DNA from: Chara braunii
Lineage: Eukaryota > Streptophyta > Charophyceae > Charales > Characeae
Assembly: GCA_003427395.1 (NCBI GenBank)
Contig: BFEA01000161.1
Span: forward strand, 301,541 to 325,261
Length of the DNA stretch: 23,721 bases
Direction: 5' to 3'
This document shows, in pieces, positions 7,903 to 17,752 of the stretch (its first letter is position 1; each line of letters starts with the position of its first letter). The notes under the pieces were generated by a model, which did no database searches, was not told the origin of the DNA, and saw only the letters and a list, made by a program, of their open reading frames with translations. Position numbers and translations under genes: made by a program.

Positions 7903-8500
7903 TTCTCAATGGATTGTGAGAACACAAGAAAAAGAAAAGGGGGAAGTACGTTTATGTCAGAACAGAGTATCGAATGGACAAACTGTTCGTTTCCATTGTG
8001 CCGAGGCCCGAAGTCCCACTAAGGGGGCTCAGTCTTCCTTTCAAACATTTTTCAACGAGGCCACAGTGGGCCCGTGAGATGATGTTCAGATCCGATGGCA
8101 GGAATTGGTGCTTATTAGGAACCAAGTCTAAGCCCTCATCAGCGGGACATAGACCCCCAGGGCCCCAAGAGCCAACACGATTTTCGCCAGGTTCGAAGCC
8201 GGAGGCTCGGCTGTGTGTGCACAAAAGACACCGCACGAAGGGAAATGGGGCCCGACCAAAATGGAACGCACACACTCGCTGACGCCCACCCCATCCCACC
8301 CTCCCGCCGTGCTACACTCTGTTCTAATCCGTGGTCCATCGTTTTTCTTTTTTCCTTGGAAAAAAGGAGGCACATGAACGCACACCCACATGCGCACACA
8401 CACACGCAGCAGAAGCAGATGCAGACATTCGCACGAGTTGCTGGGCTGTATGGTGACCATGACGACACACATGCACGTGAGTTGCCCAACAAGCACTCGC
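7903..8500. other. No recognisable gene
   Basis: Mixed sequence with open frames on both strands and no domain. GGTTCGAAGCC at about 8190 resembles a pol III B box, but no A box lies at the right distance upstream. Confidence 0.45.
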
Positions 8501-8645
<145 letters not shown>

Positions 8646-8647
8646 AC

Positions 8648-8932
8648 ACAGCGAGAGCGAGTGAGTGAGTGAGCGAAGGAGCGAGTGAGCGAGTGAGAGG
8701 GGCAAGCTGCATTTTTTTCTTTAAAAAAAAAACAAAAAACATGTATGGGGGACAAACTGTATTTTTTTACTACCCTATACACACACACACACACAAACAA
8801 ACAAACACACAGCGAGAGGGAGTGAGCGAGTGAGAGGGGCAAGCTGCATTTTTTTCTTAAAAAAAAAAACAAAAAACACAGCTGTCTTCTCCTCATGTCT
8901 GGGGGACAAACTGTATTTTTTTACTACCCTAT
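8648..8932. repeat. Duplicated segment of about 125-130 bp
   Basis: GAGAGGGGCAAGCTGCATTT, the poly(A) tract and GGGGGACAAACTGTATTTTT followed by ACTACCCTAT occur in the same order at 8694-8777 and 8840-8932. Each copy is preceded by a CA array, so the microsatellite was duplicated along with it. Confidence 0.8.
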
Positions 8933-9081
8933 TTTCTTCTCTTAATCTTATATCTACCTCACCCTAACTACCTACACCTACCTTTCTTCTCTTAATCTTA
9001 TATCTACCTCACCTAACTACCTACACCTACCTTTCTTCTCTTAATCTTATATCTATCTCACCCTAACTACCTACACCTACC
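8933..9081. repeat. 50-bp tandem repeat, three units
   Basis: TTTCTTCTCTTAATCTTATA starts at 8933, 8983 and 9032, with units of 50, 49 and 50 bp ending CTACCTACACCTACC. Near-identity between units suggests recent amplification. Confidence 0.92.
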
Positions 9082-9522
9082 TAATGGGTCGCATCTATTC
9101 CCGAGGAAACCGCCAGCACACGGCCCCAGCATTGCTGAAAATGCACCTCGTAGCCTATGAAAATTATGGAGGCTTGGGCTACCGCCGGACCACAATGCCT
9201 CCACAAGTGGTCAACGGGGAGCATTGGAATTTCCTCTGTTAAGATTTCTGAAATTTCTCAAGATTTCTGAAATTGGAATGTTGGCAATTTTTTTTTTTTT
9301 TTTGTTGGCAAAATTTCATGAAACTTCACTTTTGCCTTGCTGTTTTATATGTTTCTTAATTTTTTTTCCAGTTTTCTTTTTGCACTTGGTTGGTATCGTC
9401 TCCACTCTATGAATTGGTGGCAAGTTTGATTAAAATGACCCACCCTTTGGTTTTCTTTATTATAAATGGCATGACAAGTGGTCTGAAAATTAGGGTCTCC
9501 GTTAACCTTCTCTCAATGCCTG
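9082..9522. other. No recognisable gene; fragment related to element D
   Basis: AAGATTTCTGAAATTGGAAT at about 9262-9281 matches the subterminal repeat of element D. The rest is AT-rich, with T runs at 9289-9303 and 9361-9368. Confidence 0.45.
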
Positions 9523-9622
9523 GCAGTGCCAGCCAAAACAGAGCAAAAGTGCGCTGCTGGCGTTTCAGAAAAGCTTGGTGCGCAGTAAGGTGCCTCCAGG
9601 CCCGGGTGTACCGGTGGTTTAA
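9523..9622 (+). mobile_element. Right end of a TTAA-type element (family J)
   Basis: CAGTGCCAGCCAAAAC to GTGCGCTGCTGGCG matches the complement of about 22060-22110. It is followed at 9609-9622 by GTACCGGTGGTTTAA, the terminal motif of the TTAA elements. The matching copy at 22.1 kb is attached to a left end in compatible orientation, so both are probably pieces of one family. The left end of this copy was not found. Confidence 0.45.
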
Positions 9623-9903
9623 ATGTACTATGTATGCCTAATTTATCCTAAGGTTATGGGTCCATGCCTACCTGCAGAGTCATCAGAGTCATCATTTACG
9701 CCAGTAGAGAGGAGCAAGCAGATCTAAGCCTATCTCTGCTCTGTGCGGGGAGCAGCACCCAAGGTCCCGAGTCCTAACACCTGGCGCGGGCTGGAAAGAC
9801 CGACTAAACTTCCATGACCAGCCAGGAGGCCCAAGACAACAATCTCCGCTGGTGAACCCAAAGCCTACCCCAGGAGGGTACTGGTGCATTTTTTATTTAA
9901 TTT
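9623..9903. other. No recognisable gene
   Basis: A GC-moderate stretch with a 65-codon minus frame (9692-9889), no domain recognised. A GTACTGGTG motif at 9878-9886 resembles the TTAA-element ends but has no TTAA. Confidence 0.4.
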
Positions 9904-9941
9904 GTTTTTTTTTTTGATAAATTTATAAATTTATTAATTTC

Positions 9942-10047
9942 GACCATTTATCGATGTATGTGTGTCATCCTTGCACAGGGGCCATGCTAATCTTCTTTCT
10001 CTGTATCGTTCCAGTTTTTTAACTTTTAACGGATAATATGCCGAAAT
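9942..10047 (-). pseudogene. U6 snRNA retropseudogene 3 (diverged)
   Basis: On the minus strand: TTTCGGCATATTATCCG (decayed 5' stem), a short A/T insertion, CTGGAACGATACAGAGAAAG, AAGATTAGCATGGCCCCTG, CAAGGATGACAC, and ATCGATAAATGGTCG at the 3' end. An AT-rich stretch and a poly(A) run (complement of 9904-9916) follow. This is the most diverged of the three U6 copies. A GTACTGGTG motif of the TTAA family abuts its 5' side at 10051-10059. Confidence 0.82.
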
Positions 10048-10100
10048 ACTGTACTGGTGTTTTAACCAGACCTGATCTGTCCTTTGTGGTCAAATGTTAA

Positions 10101-10122
10101 NAAAAAAAAAAAAAAAAAAAAG
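10101..10122. repeat. Poly(A) run with an unresolved base
   Basis: One N followed by about 21 A residues. The N probably marks a homopolymer the assembler could not resolve. A second single N lies at 22370 inside a tandem repeat. Confidence 0.9.
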
Positions 10123-10819
10123 GCCCAAGGGTCAGACAGAGCCCAGAAGTTGGGAACGTGCTAGCAGTCTGACAGACTGGCCTTTTTTTTTTTCTTTTTT
10201 TTTTCTTGATGGATTTTCACAACAAAGCGACCACCACGCTGCAGACATGACCGTTCCGTTCCGTTCTGCAGAGTCGGAGTGCCCATCCATAACACAAAAG
10301 AAAACCAGCATGCCGCATGGCAGACTGAAAAACAAAGAAAAGAAAACCATAAACAAGAAAAAGAAAAAGAAAAAAGAATCCAACAAAGCGAAGCAGGGAC
10401 ACGACTATTCGAATTTTGAACCGATGCACACCCAACGTAGATGAGCATCACATTGCACACCCAAGAGGAAGCCAAAAGAAAACGACGAAACGAAACAAAA
10501 CGAAACAGAAGACGCAAGAAAAGCACACACACCCTACGTAGACCTACATCACATCCCACGCCCAAAAGAGGTTCTCACGCCGCATCATGCGTGCCAGATT
10601 TTTACATCGAACGTCCCACAATTCCTGACCTGACAGCTTCCCTGGATTGCCGGAAATCACATACGTGGGGGGCGGCCATTCGAGGCGCTGAAAGTTCGAC
10701 CCCAGCACAGCCGCTGATGAAAAATCCTACGGCACGCAACCTCCAGTGGCTGCCGCATATACAGCCCGCGGCCGGTACGCTTTAGTAGGGTGAGAGACGA
10801 GCATGTGCGTGGACGACGG
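10123..10819. other. No recognisable gene; A- and T-rich runs
   Basis: GGCC..AAGGGTCAGACAG (from 10123) is an imperfect inverted repeat of GTCTGACAGACTGGCC near 10167-10182, with poly(A) outside one and poly(T) outside the other. Beyond are A-rich runs and unstructured sequence. Open frames are lysine-rich or leucine-rich by composition. Confidence 0.45.
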
Positions 10820-11335
10820 GTGACAGGACACACCATAGCTTCTTCCCTTGCTGGGGAAATAGCGAAGCTGGGAGGCAAGAGCCACTCCCAGCCTGACCTA
10901 CATGGTGTTAGTAGTTAGTACACAACCTTCCTGTCAATCGATGACAGGACACCCCACTTCTTCCTCCCTTGCTAGGGAAGAATCAAAGCTGGGATAGACG
11001 AGCCTTGCTAAGGACTTACATGGTGTTAGTACGAACCTTCCTGTCAAGCGGCACTCCCGGACCCACCACCACCCTCCCGAGGGAAGAAGCAAAGCTGGGA
11101 GGCAAGCGTCACTCCCTGGCCTACATGATGTCCCGCTTCCTCCCTCAGTACGGAACAAGCGAAGCTGGGAGGCAAGAGCTACTCCTTCACCTACATGGCG
11201 TTAATACAGAACCTTCTTGTCAGTCGATGACAGGTCGACCCGCTGCTGCCTCCCTCGGTAGAAGGACGCAGCAGAGCTGCGATCGAGGAGCCACTCCCCT
11301 GACCTACATGGTGTCAGTACCGACCATTCCTTGCT
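10820..11335. repeat. Degenerate tandem array, about five units of 80-120 bp
   Basis: Recurring blocks in order are TGACAGG, a CTTCCTCCCT-like tract, AAGCTGGGAGGCAAG, CCACTCC, CCTACATGGTGTTAGTAC and ACCTTCCTGTCA. Units start near 10821, 10942, 11052, 11129 and 11228. The fourth is shortened by loss of the ACCTTCCTGTCA part. Frames crossing it are not conserved between units, so it is probably non-coding. Confidence 0.8.
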
Positions 11336-11722
11336 GCAAAATGCTTGGGCATCTGCATCTGAGGAACCCACTCCTCAGGAGCACTGGCACCACCGCCACT
11401 TCTGCAGCGACTTCAATTACCAATCCTGCCCTTAGTGGAAGAGTGGGATTGGAGATCAGCACGTTGGCTTCTTTGACAAGGGTGTGTGTATTCATACCTG
11501 GACTTCCTCGACGTATCTGACCACACTTACAGTAACATCTGGATGTATCTGACCCCAATTGCACCCAGAGGAGATCAGCTGGAAACGTCCTAGTATGAAT
11601 CCGCCCTGCAGGAACAACCCGTCCCATTCCGTAATCACACAATGGAACCATCCCATGGACAAAGAAGAAGATCAACAAAAGCATGAGGCACAACCGTCAC
11701 TTATACCACCCTACCACGCCCC

Positions 11723-11725
<3 letters not shown>
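11336..11725. other. No recognisable gene; hairpin-arm fragments
   Basis: CGTATCTGACCACA (about 11512) and TGTATCTGACCCCAATTGCA (about 11543) resemble one arm of the hairpin at 6944-7017, suggesting remnants of that element. Nothing else was recognised. Confidence 0.4.

Positions 11726-11756
<31 letters not shown>
11726..11756. repeat. Poly(C) run of about 31 bases
   Basis: An uninterrupted C homopolymer followed at once by an A-rich tract (11758-11779). Very long C runs are rare, so the length may be unreliable. Confidence 0.95.
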
Positions 11757-11766
<10 letters not shown>

Positions 11767-11841
11767 ACAAAAAAAAAACAGCCTGTCTTTTCACAAGCAA
11801 AGCAGAGGCGAGGTTTCACCAATCCATCTGCTGCTGAGCAA

Positions 11842-11929
11842 AAACGGAGGCAGCTGCCAAGAAAGCTTCACCAAAGAACACATGAAAGAGAAGCTTAATA
11901 TGAAACGGAGGCGGCTGCCATGAAAGCCA
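11842..11929. repeat. 27-bp direct repeat, 61-bp spacing
   Basis: AAACGGAGGC.GCTGCCA.GAAAGC occurs at 11842-11867 and 11903-11928 with two differences. Purpose unknown. Confidence 0.8.
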
Positions 11930-12317
11930 GGCACTTCTGTCACTCCCAACAACCGCGTCTTCCTGTGCCCAACAAGCTTCTTGCCCTCTGCAGCATGGGA
12001 GAGCCACATTCCTGCCCTTCCAGCACCCCCCTTCTCTTTTACTTTCTCCTTTTTGGAATAATGAACGCAATTGCTGCATTATTCCCGTTTGGGACCAATC
12101 TCGGACCCTGTCCCCTATTGCTGCCTCAATTTGCATACACCATGTCACAATGCAAGCCCGTTGCCCCACCCTTCTCCATCTCTGAATAAACAAATCCAAA
12201 CTCCGCCATAATAGAGTGCACAAAGGTCTTTTCTTAACCTCCTTCATTGCTCTCTCCCCTTGCATCACCTCTTTTCTCTTCCTTTCTCCACCTCTCATTT
12301 CTCACAAGACATACTGG

Positions 12318-12319
<2 letters not shown>
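11930..12319. other. No recognisable gene
   Basis: Pyrimidine-rich on the plus strand. No domains or shared repeats were recognised. Confidence 0.45.

Positions 12320-12385
<66 letters not shown>
12320..12385. repeat. (CT)n microsatellite
   Basis: A pure 66-bp CT array. Confidence 0.98.
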
Positions 12386-12387
<2 letters not shown>

Positions 12388-12996
12388 CTTTGTCTCTGTC
12401 ACACCTGCTCACTTTGCAGTTGACATCTCCTGCCAGAACAAAGGAGATCGATCTCTTTTCGTCCCTCCCAAATCTCCCTCTTTCATCTCTGCAATTCCAT
12501 CCCCTTTGTTCTCTCCGGAAGAACGATTCTAATTGTGCCTCTTCTCATCTATATGTCCCCCCTCCAGCCTCTCCTTCGGCCAGCTTTCCATCCGCAACCC
12601 CCTCCTCTCTCTCCCATGAACCCTCTCTCTTTCATAAAATCTGATCCCTGCAATTACAGACCCAGCTTCCCAGAGCCCATAAACAGAGGGGCATATAACT
12701 ACAACTGTCTCACAATAGCATGTGGATATCTGACATTCCGCAGTACAGGGCTACCAAAGGTAGACGGATGGCAGTGCGCCTACAAAGAAAATCAAACAAA
12801 CGAAAAAAACAAACGGCGATTGTGCACGCTTTAATTCAACAAACTGATTCATGTCACTCAATCTCTGCCCTGGGCGGGAAGCGGAATTGACCGACGTGAA
12901 TAGCTTACCAGATTAAAACTGACCGACAAACCTTCCTTCCTCAGAAATCTCATGATTCAGACAATAGAGCTTCCGCTTTCTGACAGATACTTGCAC

Positions 12997-12999
<3 letters not shown>
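12386..12999. other. No recognisable gene; pyrimidine-rich
   Basis: Serine- and proline-rich frames here follow from C/T-rich composition. No domain or splice-supported exon was identified. Confidence 0.45.
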
Positions 13000-13047
<48 letters not shown>

Positions 13048-13076
13048 CTCTCTGTGTGTGTGTGTGTGTGTGTGTG
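13000..13076. repeat. (CT)n-(TG)n compound microsatellite
   Basis: A CT array (13000-13043) changes to TG (13052-13076). Confidence 0.97.
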
Positions 13077-13160
13077 CGCACAGGAAACCCTTCACCCCAA
13101 ACGTATGCGTCACGAATTTGAATGGTGCTCTGGCTTCTGCGGATGGCCTGCACACCAACC

Positions 13161-13490
13161 GACCGTTTGTCTTCCTCGCACAGAAAGTGACCTTACCAAT
13201 CCAATTACGCTGTGTTCTCTGCTCCACACACCCACCACCCACCGTTTGTCTTCCTCGCACAGAAAGTGACCTCACCATTCCAGCTACGCCCAATTCCATC
13301 CAATCACATGCGACATGGGTCGTCACTTGCATGAGAGAACCCTGCATGTGCACACGCCTGCCACACACCCACCACCCACCGTTTGTCTTCCTCGCACAGA
13401 AAGTGAACTCACCATTCCAGTTACACCAAATTCAATCCAATCACATGCGACATGGGTCGTTACATGCATGAGAGAACCACCCACACTCTA
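13161..13490. repeat. Tandem repeat, 79- and 137-bp spacing
   Basis: ACCGTTTGTCTTCCTCGCAC, followed by AGAAAGTGA, occurs at about 13162, 13241 and 13378. The last two units also share ACCATTCCAG.TAC, CAATCACATGCGACATGGGT and GCATGAGAGAACC over about 115 bp. A small duplication of GTGCACATGACTGCTCTCT follows at about 13492-13530. Confidence 0.88.
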
Positions 13491-13530
13491 TGTGCACATG
13501 ACTGCTCTCTGTGCACATGACTGCTCTCTG

Positions 13531-14840
13531 CACTGAGGACAGGCCTGCTGTCTTATACCTTCTGAATCCTCACCACCTACACTGATGGTCTTCCATATTC
13601 ACTTCGCATCCGCCCCGCCCCGTTTGCCCTCCCTCTCTGGCTCCCTCTCTGGCTTTGGTCACTATTTGTCACACGAATAAAGGTGGTCCCGATACGTCTC
13701 CATCTGAGCTCCTCTGGCAATGAGGCTCTTTCTTTGTCAACAAGTCCCTCCTTGGTAAACAAGGCTGTAACTTTTGAAGGGCCCTTTACAGAAATACAGA
13801 TATCTAGCTTTCACATACACGTCGCCACATCAGCATGTGTGTCTCTGTGTGTCAACAATAGCCTCCATTGACACATGGAGAAAACATCAGTGTGCTGCTA
13901 ACTCACCTGCGCCCCTTGCGGGGGGAAAAGGAGACGCCAACGATCCTTGCAAAGGACCCTCGCTACGGAACTTTGTGCACAGTTGGTCGCTATGGCCTTG
14001 CCAGTATCATGAGCCACTTCCGACGACACACGCATGCTGACACATGCACAAACCTTACGCATACCGACAGCACGCAGTTCACAAGCTGTTCTCATGGACT
14101 CTTTCAAAATCCCAACATAGCACCCAGGCCTTTTTGTCTTAGTACCGGTAGGATCTGGCTACCGAAATCAAGACAAACTGCACATACATACATACATACC
14201 GTTCGTTGCACAATGCGCACGCTAAACCTCCTCCTCTCGTCTCACTCCTCCCTCTCCTCCAGTCTCATCATCATTCTCTGACAACCTGAAAACATTAGAA
14301 AGAAGCGGTCCTCGATCGTGCGCTCAGATTGTGAGGCTGACATTTGATGTTAGCTTCGATAACCTACGCCTCACGATTCCGCACAGCAAGAAACTGTTGT
14401 GATAATTGCTTGCTTCAAAAACAACCACCCACCACTCTCGGGGCAATTCCAAATGCAGCACGGATGCGGTACACGAACCCCCGCTCTCATATCGCAACAA
14501 TGTCTTTGTCGAAAGACATGACCAAGTATGCACAGCAAGCATCCCCCTCATGTTCTTTTGATTTGTTGTCGTGGATTTGGCAGACAGTTGGAAAAACCGG
14601 CAATGTCATTTTGTTTAACATAGAGGAGAAAAATCCAGAAGCGTGGAAATGAGGAGGACCGAACCTCACTACTTTCGCATGACGGCGGGCCCGTTCCAGA
14701 CGATCCAGATACTAGCTCACCCTATCCATCTTCGAGCTTGAAGCAACATCATGAACAAAAGCTCTGCCGCTTTTGCACGATGACGACGCTGCCCTTTTCC
14801 GTCCACAATGCGCGCCTGCTACTTGAAGAGGTAAAAGCGA
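13531..14840. other. No recognisable gene
   Basis: About 1.3 kb of apparently single-copy sequence with open frames up to 137 codons. None shows a known domain. A short CATA array lies at 14180-14198. An unrecognised gene or long intron cannot be excluded. Confidence 0.4.
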
Positions 14841-14876
14841 TGGTGGTGGTGGTGGTGGTGGTGGTGGTGATGATGA
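14841..14876. repeat. (TGG)n-(TGA)n trinucleotide repeat
   Basis: About ten TGG units followed by GAT units. Confidence 0.95.
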
Positions 14877-15574
14877 TATTTCCACGCGATGAGATGACAA
14901 GGAAGGACAGTGCAGAGGCCCAAAGTGCCGCACCACCAAACGTGTTTCGCCATCCGATGCCCATCATGATCATCACCACTCCAGCCGCTCAATCCATCCT
15001 GTGAAGGACAGAATCCTCCACATTAATCAGCCACACTATCGTCCGAAACAAGCCAGCATCCTCCTCTTCCAATGGCAGGAAGGGGCCACTCTCTTCTCTT
15101 TTCACATCTCATGCAGGAACCCATCCACATATGCATCTCATGACACCAATCATTCAGCTCATCCTCCCCTTACCTGGTCACGCCCCACCCCCCTCTCCAT
15201 CCACCCCCCTCTGGCCCCATCCCCATATCCCCCGATGACAAAGGATACCTCCCGATGCTTGGGAAAAGCTGTGTGATTTGCCAATTGAAGAGACGAGCCC
15301 ATCCTCTCCGTGCTCTTGCCGCCATCATGCAAAGAACGCAGGCATGGTGCATGGATTTGATGTGGTCCCCACACATTCACCAGAGAGCCTAAGCTTTGAA
15401 CTGGTGAACTACCCAGGCTTAGAAGGGGACTAGCAGCTTCACTGCAGAGAGAGTTACACGAAAGGCATGAACACAACAGACATGAGTAAAAGCTTAGATA
15501 TCCTAGAGGAGTCTGGCCATGGCCACACCACGGCGGTCAGGTAGGGGAAGTGGTAGAAAGATGCGGAAAGGGTG
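14877..15574. other. No recognisable gene
   Basis: Mixed sequence with a C-rich tract at 15165-15235. No domain or RNA gene was recognised. Confidence 0.4.
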
Positions 15575-16015
15575 GCTTGCAGCATTCAGCATTCGAACTC
15601 TGTGACCTATTTTATCACACAAAAGAAAACAAAGCCAATATTGCATCCTGTCCTTCAAGAAATCATGTTCATGTAACTCAGGCACAAGTCCTTATCTTTC
15701 AGGATTCGAACTCACGATGACCTGTTCACTCGCAGATATATGCGTATAGCACTGTGTACAATGCTTCCAAGTCACCAGATCTCTCCCATAACCATCCCAA
15801 TGGCAACACCAGAGAACCGAGTCTTCATTTCAGTGACAATCTTGTCACACAAAGTTAAAACGGCAAATAGCAATTCCCAAACAAAATTCTGTTGGACATG
15901 ACAAAGGGCAACCACTCTTTTATCGTTCAGTATTTGGATTTTGAACTCCTGACCCGTTTACTCACAGCTCCCCTTGCGTACCGTTCACGATTCAAAGTCA
16001 CCAGGTCTCTCCCAA
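15575..16015 (-). mobile_element. Tandem tRNA-like SINE units
   Basis: On the minus strand two long units read GGGAGAGA.CTGGTGACTT.GAA, then GTACGCA-like and GTGAG-like blocks, then AAC.GGTCA and a B-box-like GAGTTCGAATCC (complement near 15702-15713) or GAGTTCAAAATCC (near 15937-15949). A third, more decayed B box (complement of ATTCGAACTC near 15589) lies upstream on the plus strand. Units are 237 and 114 bp apart by B box. Order and spacing fit tRNA-derived SINEs. No complete cloverleaf is visible. Confidence 0.5.
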
Positions 16016-16120
16016 ACCACACAGTCACCAGAGCCCTGATTCTTACTTATTATTAGTATTTTATAATAATTTTTATTACCATTTACTATGATGTGTGTGT
16101 TTTGAACTGTTTTCAGTTTT

Positions 16121-16463
16121 CACCACAACAGCCCCTATTCCACCCAGATGGGCAGATCCAAAAATAATCGAAGCGGCTTTAGTTAGTCCTATTGCCGACA
16201 ACGAAAACACTTTTTGAGTTGAGACAATCGAACAATGAAACAGCTTTAGCTATATAGTTGAGCGTTCAAAATTCGAATCCCCTTTCTTAACAGTGTTCAC
16301 TTTCGCTTTCTTTGGGGTACCCCTTCCATTTGTTCTTGCAGCTCCCCCCTTTTACTATGCCTCTCGTGTACAAGGCTCGCCACGTTCATTATGGTTGAGC
16401 GCGAACTGCCCACATCCCAGTGTGCCATAATGTCCCACTTGCACACTATGAAAGGAGGCAGAA
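16121..16463 (-). mobile_element. W repeat family, copy W1
   Basis: Plus-strand landmarks shared with W2 and W3, in order, are CACAACAGCCCC.ATTCCAC, GCAGATCCAAAAATA, CTTTAGTTAGTCCTATTGC, AATGAAACAG, CTTTGGGGTACCCCTT, TTGCAGCTCCCC, TATGCCTCTC.TGTACAAGG, CCCACATC, and a tail AAAGGAGGCAGA. A GT-rich tract lies just before it and another just after. No long open frame. Orientation is given as minus because the adjacent ribozyme core reads that way. Confidence 0.75.
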
Positions 16464-16541
16464 TATGTGCGTGCGTGCGTGTGTGTGTGTGTGTGTTGTC
16501 ATATTCGCTATACACTAAAAAAAAGCATGACTGTGCCGGAG

Positions 16542-16620
16542 AGACTGTTTCGTCGGACTTTCACCGACTCATCAGGAGGTGCGTGTGTGTGTGTGTTTTG
16601 GACTTTCTCCACAACAGCCC
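16542..16620 (-). ncRNA. Hammerhead ribozyme-like motif (type III model)
   Basis: Hammerhead ribozymes are self-cleaving RNAs. On the minus strand the conserved box CTGATGA (16575-16569) is followed by a perfect 5-bp stem II, GTCGG/CCGAC (16568-16564 and 16556-16552) with a 7-nt loop, and then GAAA (16551-16548). All core residues are present. In a type III arrangement, stem III pairs CAGTCT (16547-16542) with GGGCTG (16620-16615), including two G-U pairs, and leaves GTT at the cleavage position. Stem I then has GTGGAG against CACCTC with four of six pairs, closed by an AC-repeat loop. The core is firm. The stem I pairing is imperfect, so activity is uncertain. It may be a decayed ribozyme of a retrozyme or Penelope-like element. 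Confidence 0.65.
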
Positions 16621-16982
16621 TTATTCCACATAAATGAGTAGATCCAAAAATAGAAGAAGCTTTAGTTATTAGTCCTATTGCAGACAACGAAGCACACTTT
16701 GGCCTTGGAGAAATTCCAGCAATGAAACAGTTTGATCTCTATAGCATGTAACATCGAGCACGATAAAATTGAATAATAAATTATTAAAATCCATTGAAAT
16801 TGCTATGCCAACTATGCTTACTTTGGCTTTCTTTGGGGTACCCCTTTCATTTTCTCTTGCAGCTCCCCTTTACTATGCCTCTCATGTACAAGGTTGGTCA
16901 CGCTGACCGTAGTTGGACGCCAGCAGTTACCCACACCCCCGTGGGCCTTCCGCACGCGTGCACATTACGAAAGGAGGCAGAC
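16608..16982 (-). mobile_element. W repeat family, copy W2
   Basis: The same ordered landmarks as W1, with about 70-80% identity by eye and an AT-rich insertion around 16755-16795. Its low-coordinate edge (CCACAACAGCCC, 16608-16620) supplies the candidate cleavage and stem III strand of the hammerhead motif, so the ribozyme sits exactly at the family boundary. It lies 145 bp from W1 in the same orientation. Confidence 0.75.
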
Positions 16983-17296
16983 TAAGGAGGGAGGTATACT
17001 CCTGTTCATTTTTCTTCGGATCTTCAGCTTATATTTTTTCTCTTCTCCTAATCATGCTCATATACATTCACTAGTCGTACACAATGGGAGGGAGACAGGG
17101 AAGGGGTAGGAGACGGAGTTCTGTAGCGAGTGAGGTGCAGGGAAGGGAAACGCGTGGCAAAGGACATAATAGAGATATGACAAACTTCACAGGGTTCTAA
17201 ATACTCACCGCTGGAGCAATGCAACTCTAGAATAGTGCAACAGGCCAGTCAGTGTTTGGGTTGCAGATGATTTGGAGTTTGAGGAGCCGGCGCTGC
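16983..17296. other. No recognisable gene
   Basis: Unremarkable sequence. On the minus strand CCAGCG-GTGAGTATTT near 17204-17215 is a strong splice-donor-like match, which may belong to a minus-strand gene upstream of it (17.3-19.3 kb). Confidence 0.4.
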
Positions 17297-17659
17297 CTAC
17301 GGTAAGTGGTCACCCCTACAAACCGGACAGGACCGGTTCGGCTGTGGACTGCAGAAGCACCACATCCAATTCTCGCAGGTGGAGTTGCTGCATCGAATGT
17401 CACAGCGTAGGCTGATGTCACAGGCTACGTGGGTCCTACATGCTAGGAACACAGAGGCACGCCGACCACAATTGTAGAGGCGTTGCCGTTCCAGCCTGTC
17501 TACCAATAGGACATGACATGTCAGGGTGCCGTACATGAGTGCAGTATTGACTGTCATCATATGTATGAAGAAAGTAACTTGCATGGGATATCCCTTCATA
17601 ACCCTCACGCCACAAGGCATGCGAACCACACGCTTGCCGAATCTCAGATGGCTCATCAC
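17297..17659 (-). pseudogene. Decayed RING-H2-like segment
   Basis: RING-H2 fingers bind two zinc ions and recruit ubiquitin E2 enzymes. This 120-codon minus frame is preceded by CHC and contains SHLRFGKRVVRMPCG near its start, like the first half of a RING-H2. Near its end it has TCENWMWCFCSPQPNRSCPVCRG, reduced here to the key parts TCENW and SCPVCR, like the second half with its conserved W and CPxC. The intervening 80 residues are far too long for a RING loop, and the expected HxxH ligands are replaced (CGVRVMKG). An intron beginning GTGAGG directly after the PCG codons could explain part of this, but I found no in-frame acceptor that restores the ligands. Either a pseudogene or a chance resemblance. 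Confidence 0.27.
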
Positions 17660-17752
17660 GCAGTGGCATTGAGCAGGCTTCTTGGGTTTCTCCAGTATTT
17701 ATTCCTTCTCTGAGGGCAGACGTCGATAGGGATTGATCCAAAGGAAGGGTGT

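Noticed and set aside
8135-8142. CTGATGAG on the minus strand as a second hammerhead
   Set aside because: No stem II and no GAAA follow it; the downstream sequence is GGCTTAGACTTGG. The same holds for CTGATGAG near 19138.
8185-8200. tRNA gene at GGTTCGAAGCC
   Set aside because: No A box at a proper distance and no cloverleaf.
10657-10800. tRNA-like B box GGGGTCGAACTTT on the minus strand
   Set aside because: A poor match to the B-box consensus with no plausible D arm.
12216-12644. Leucine/serine-rich frame as a membrane protein
   Set aside because: The hydrophobic part is a translated CT array.
16094-16120. CTGAAAACAG beside W1 as a hammerhead with stem II deleted
   Set aside because: Alignment to W2 places this as a separate short insertion; the resemblance is too weak.
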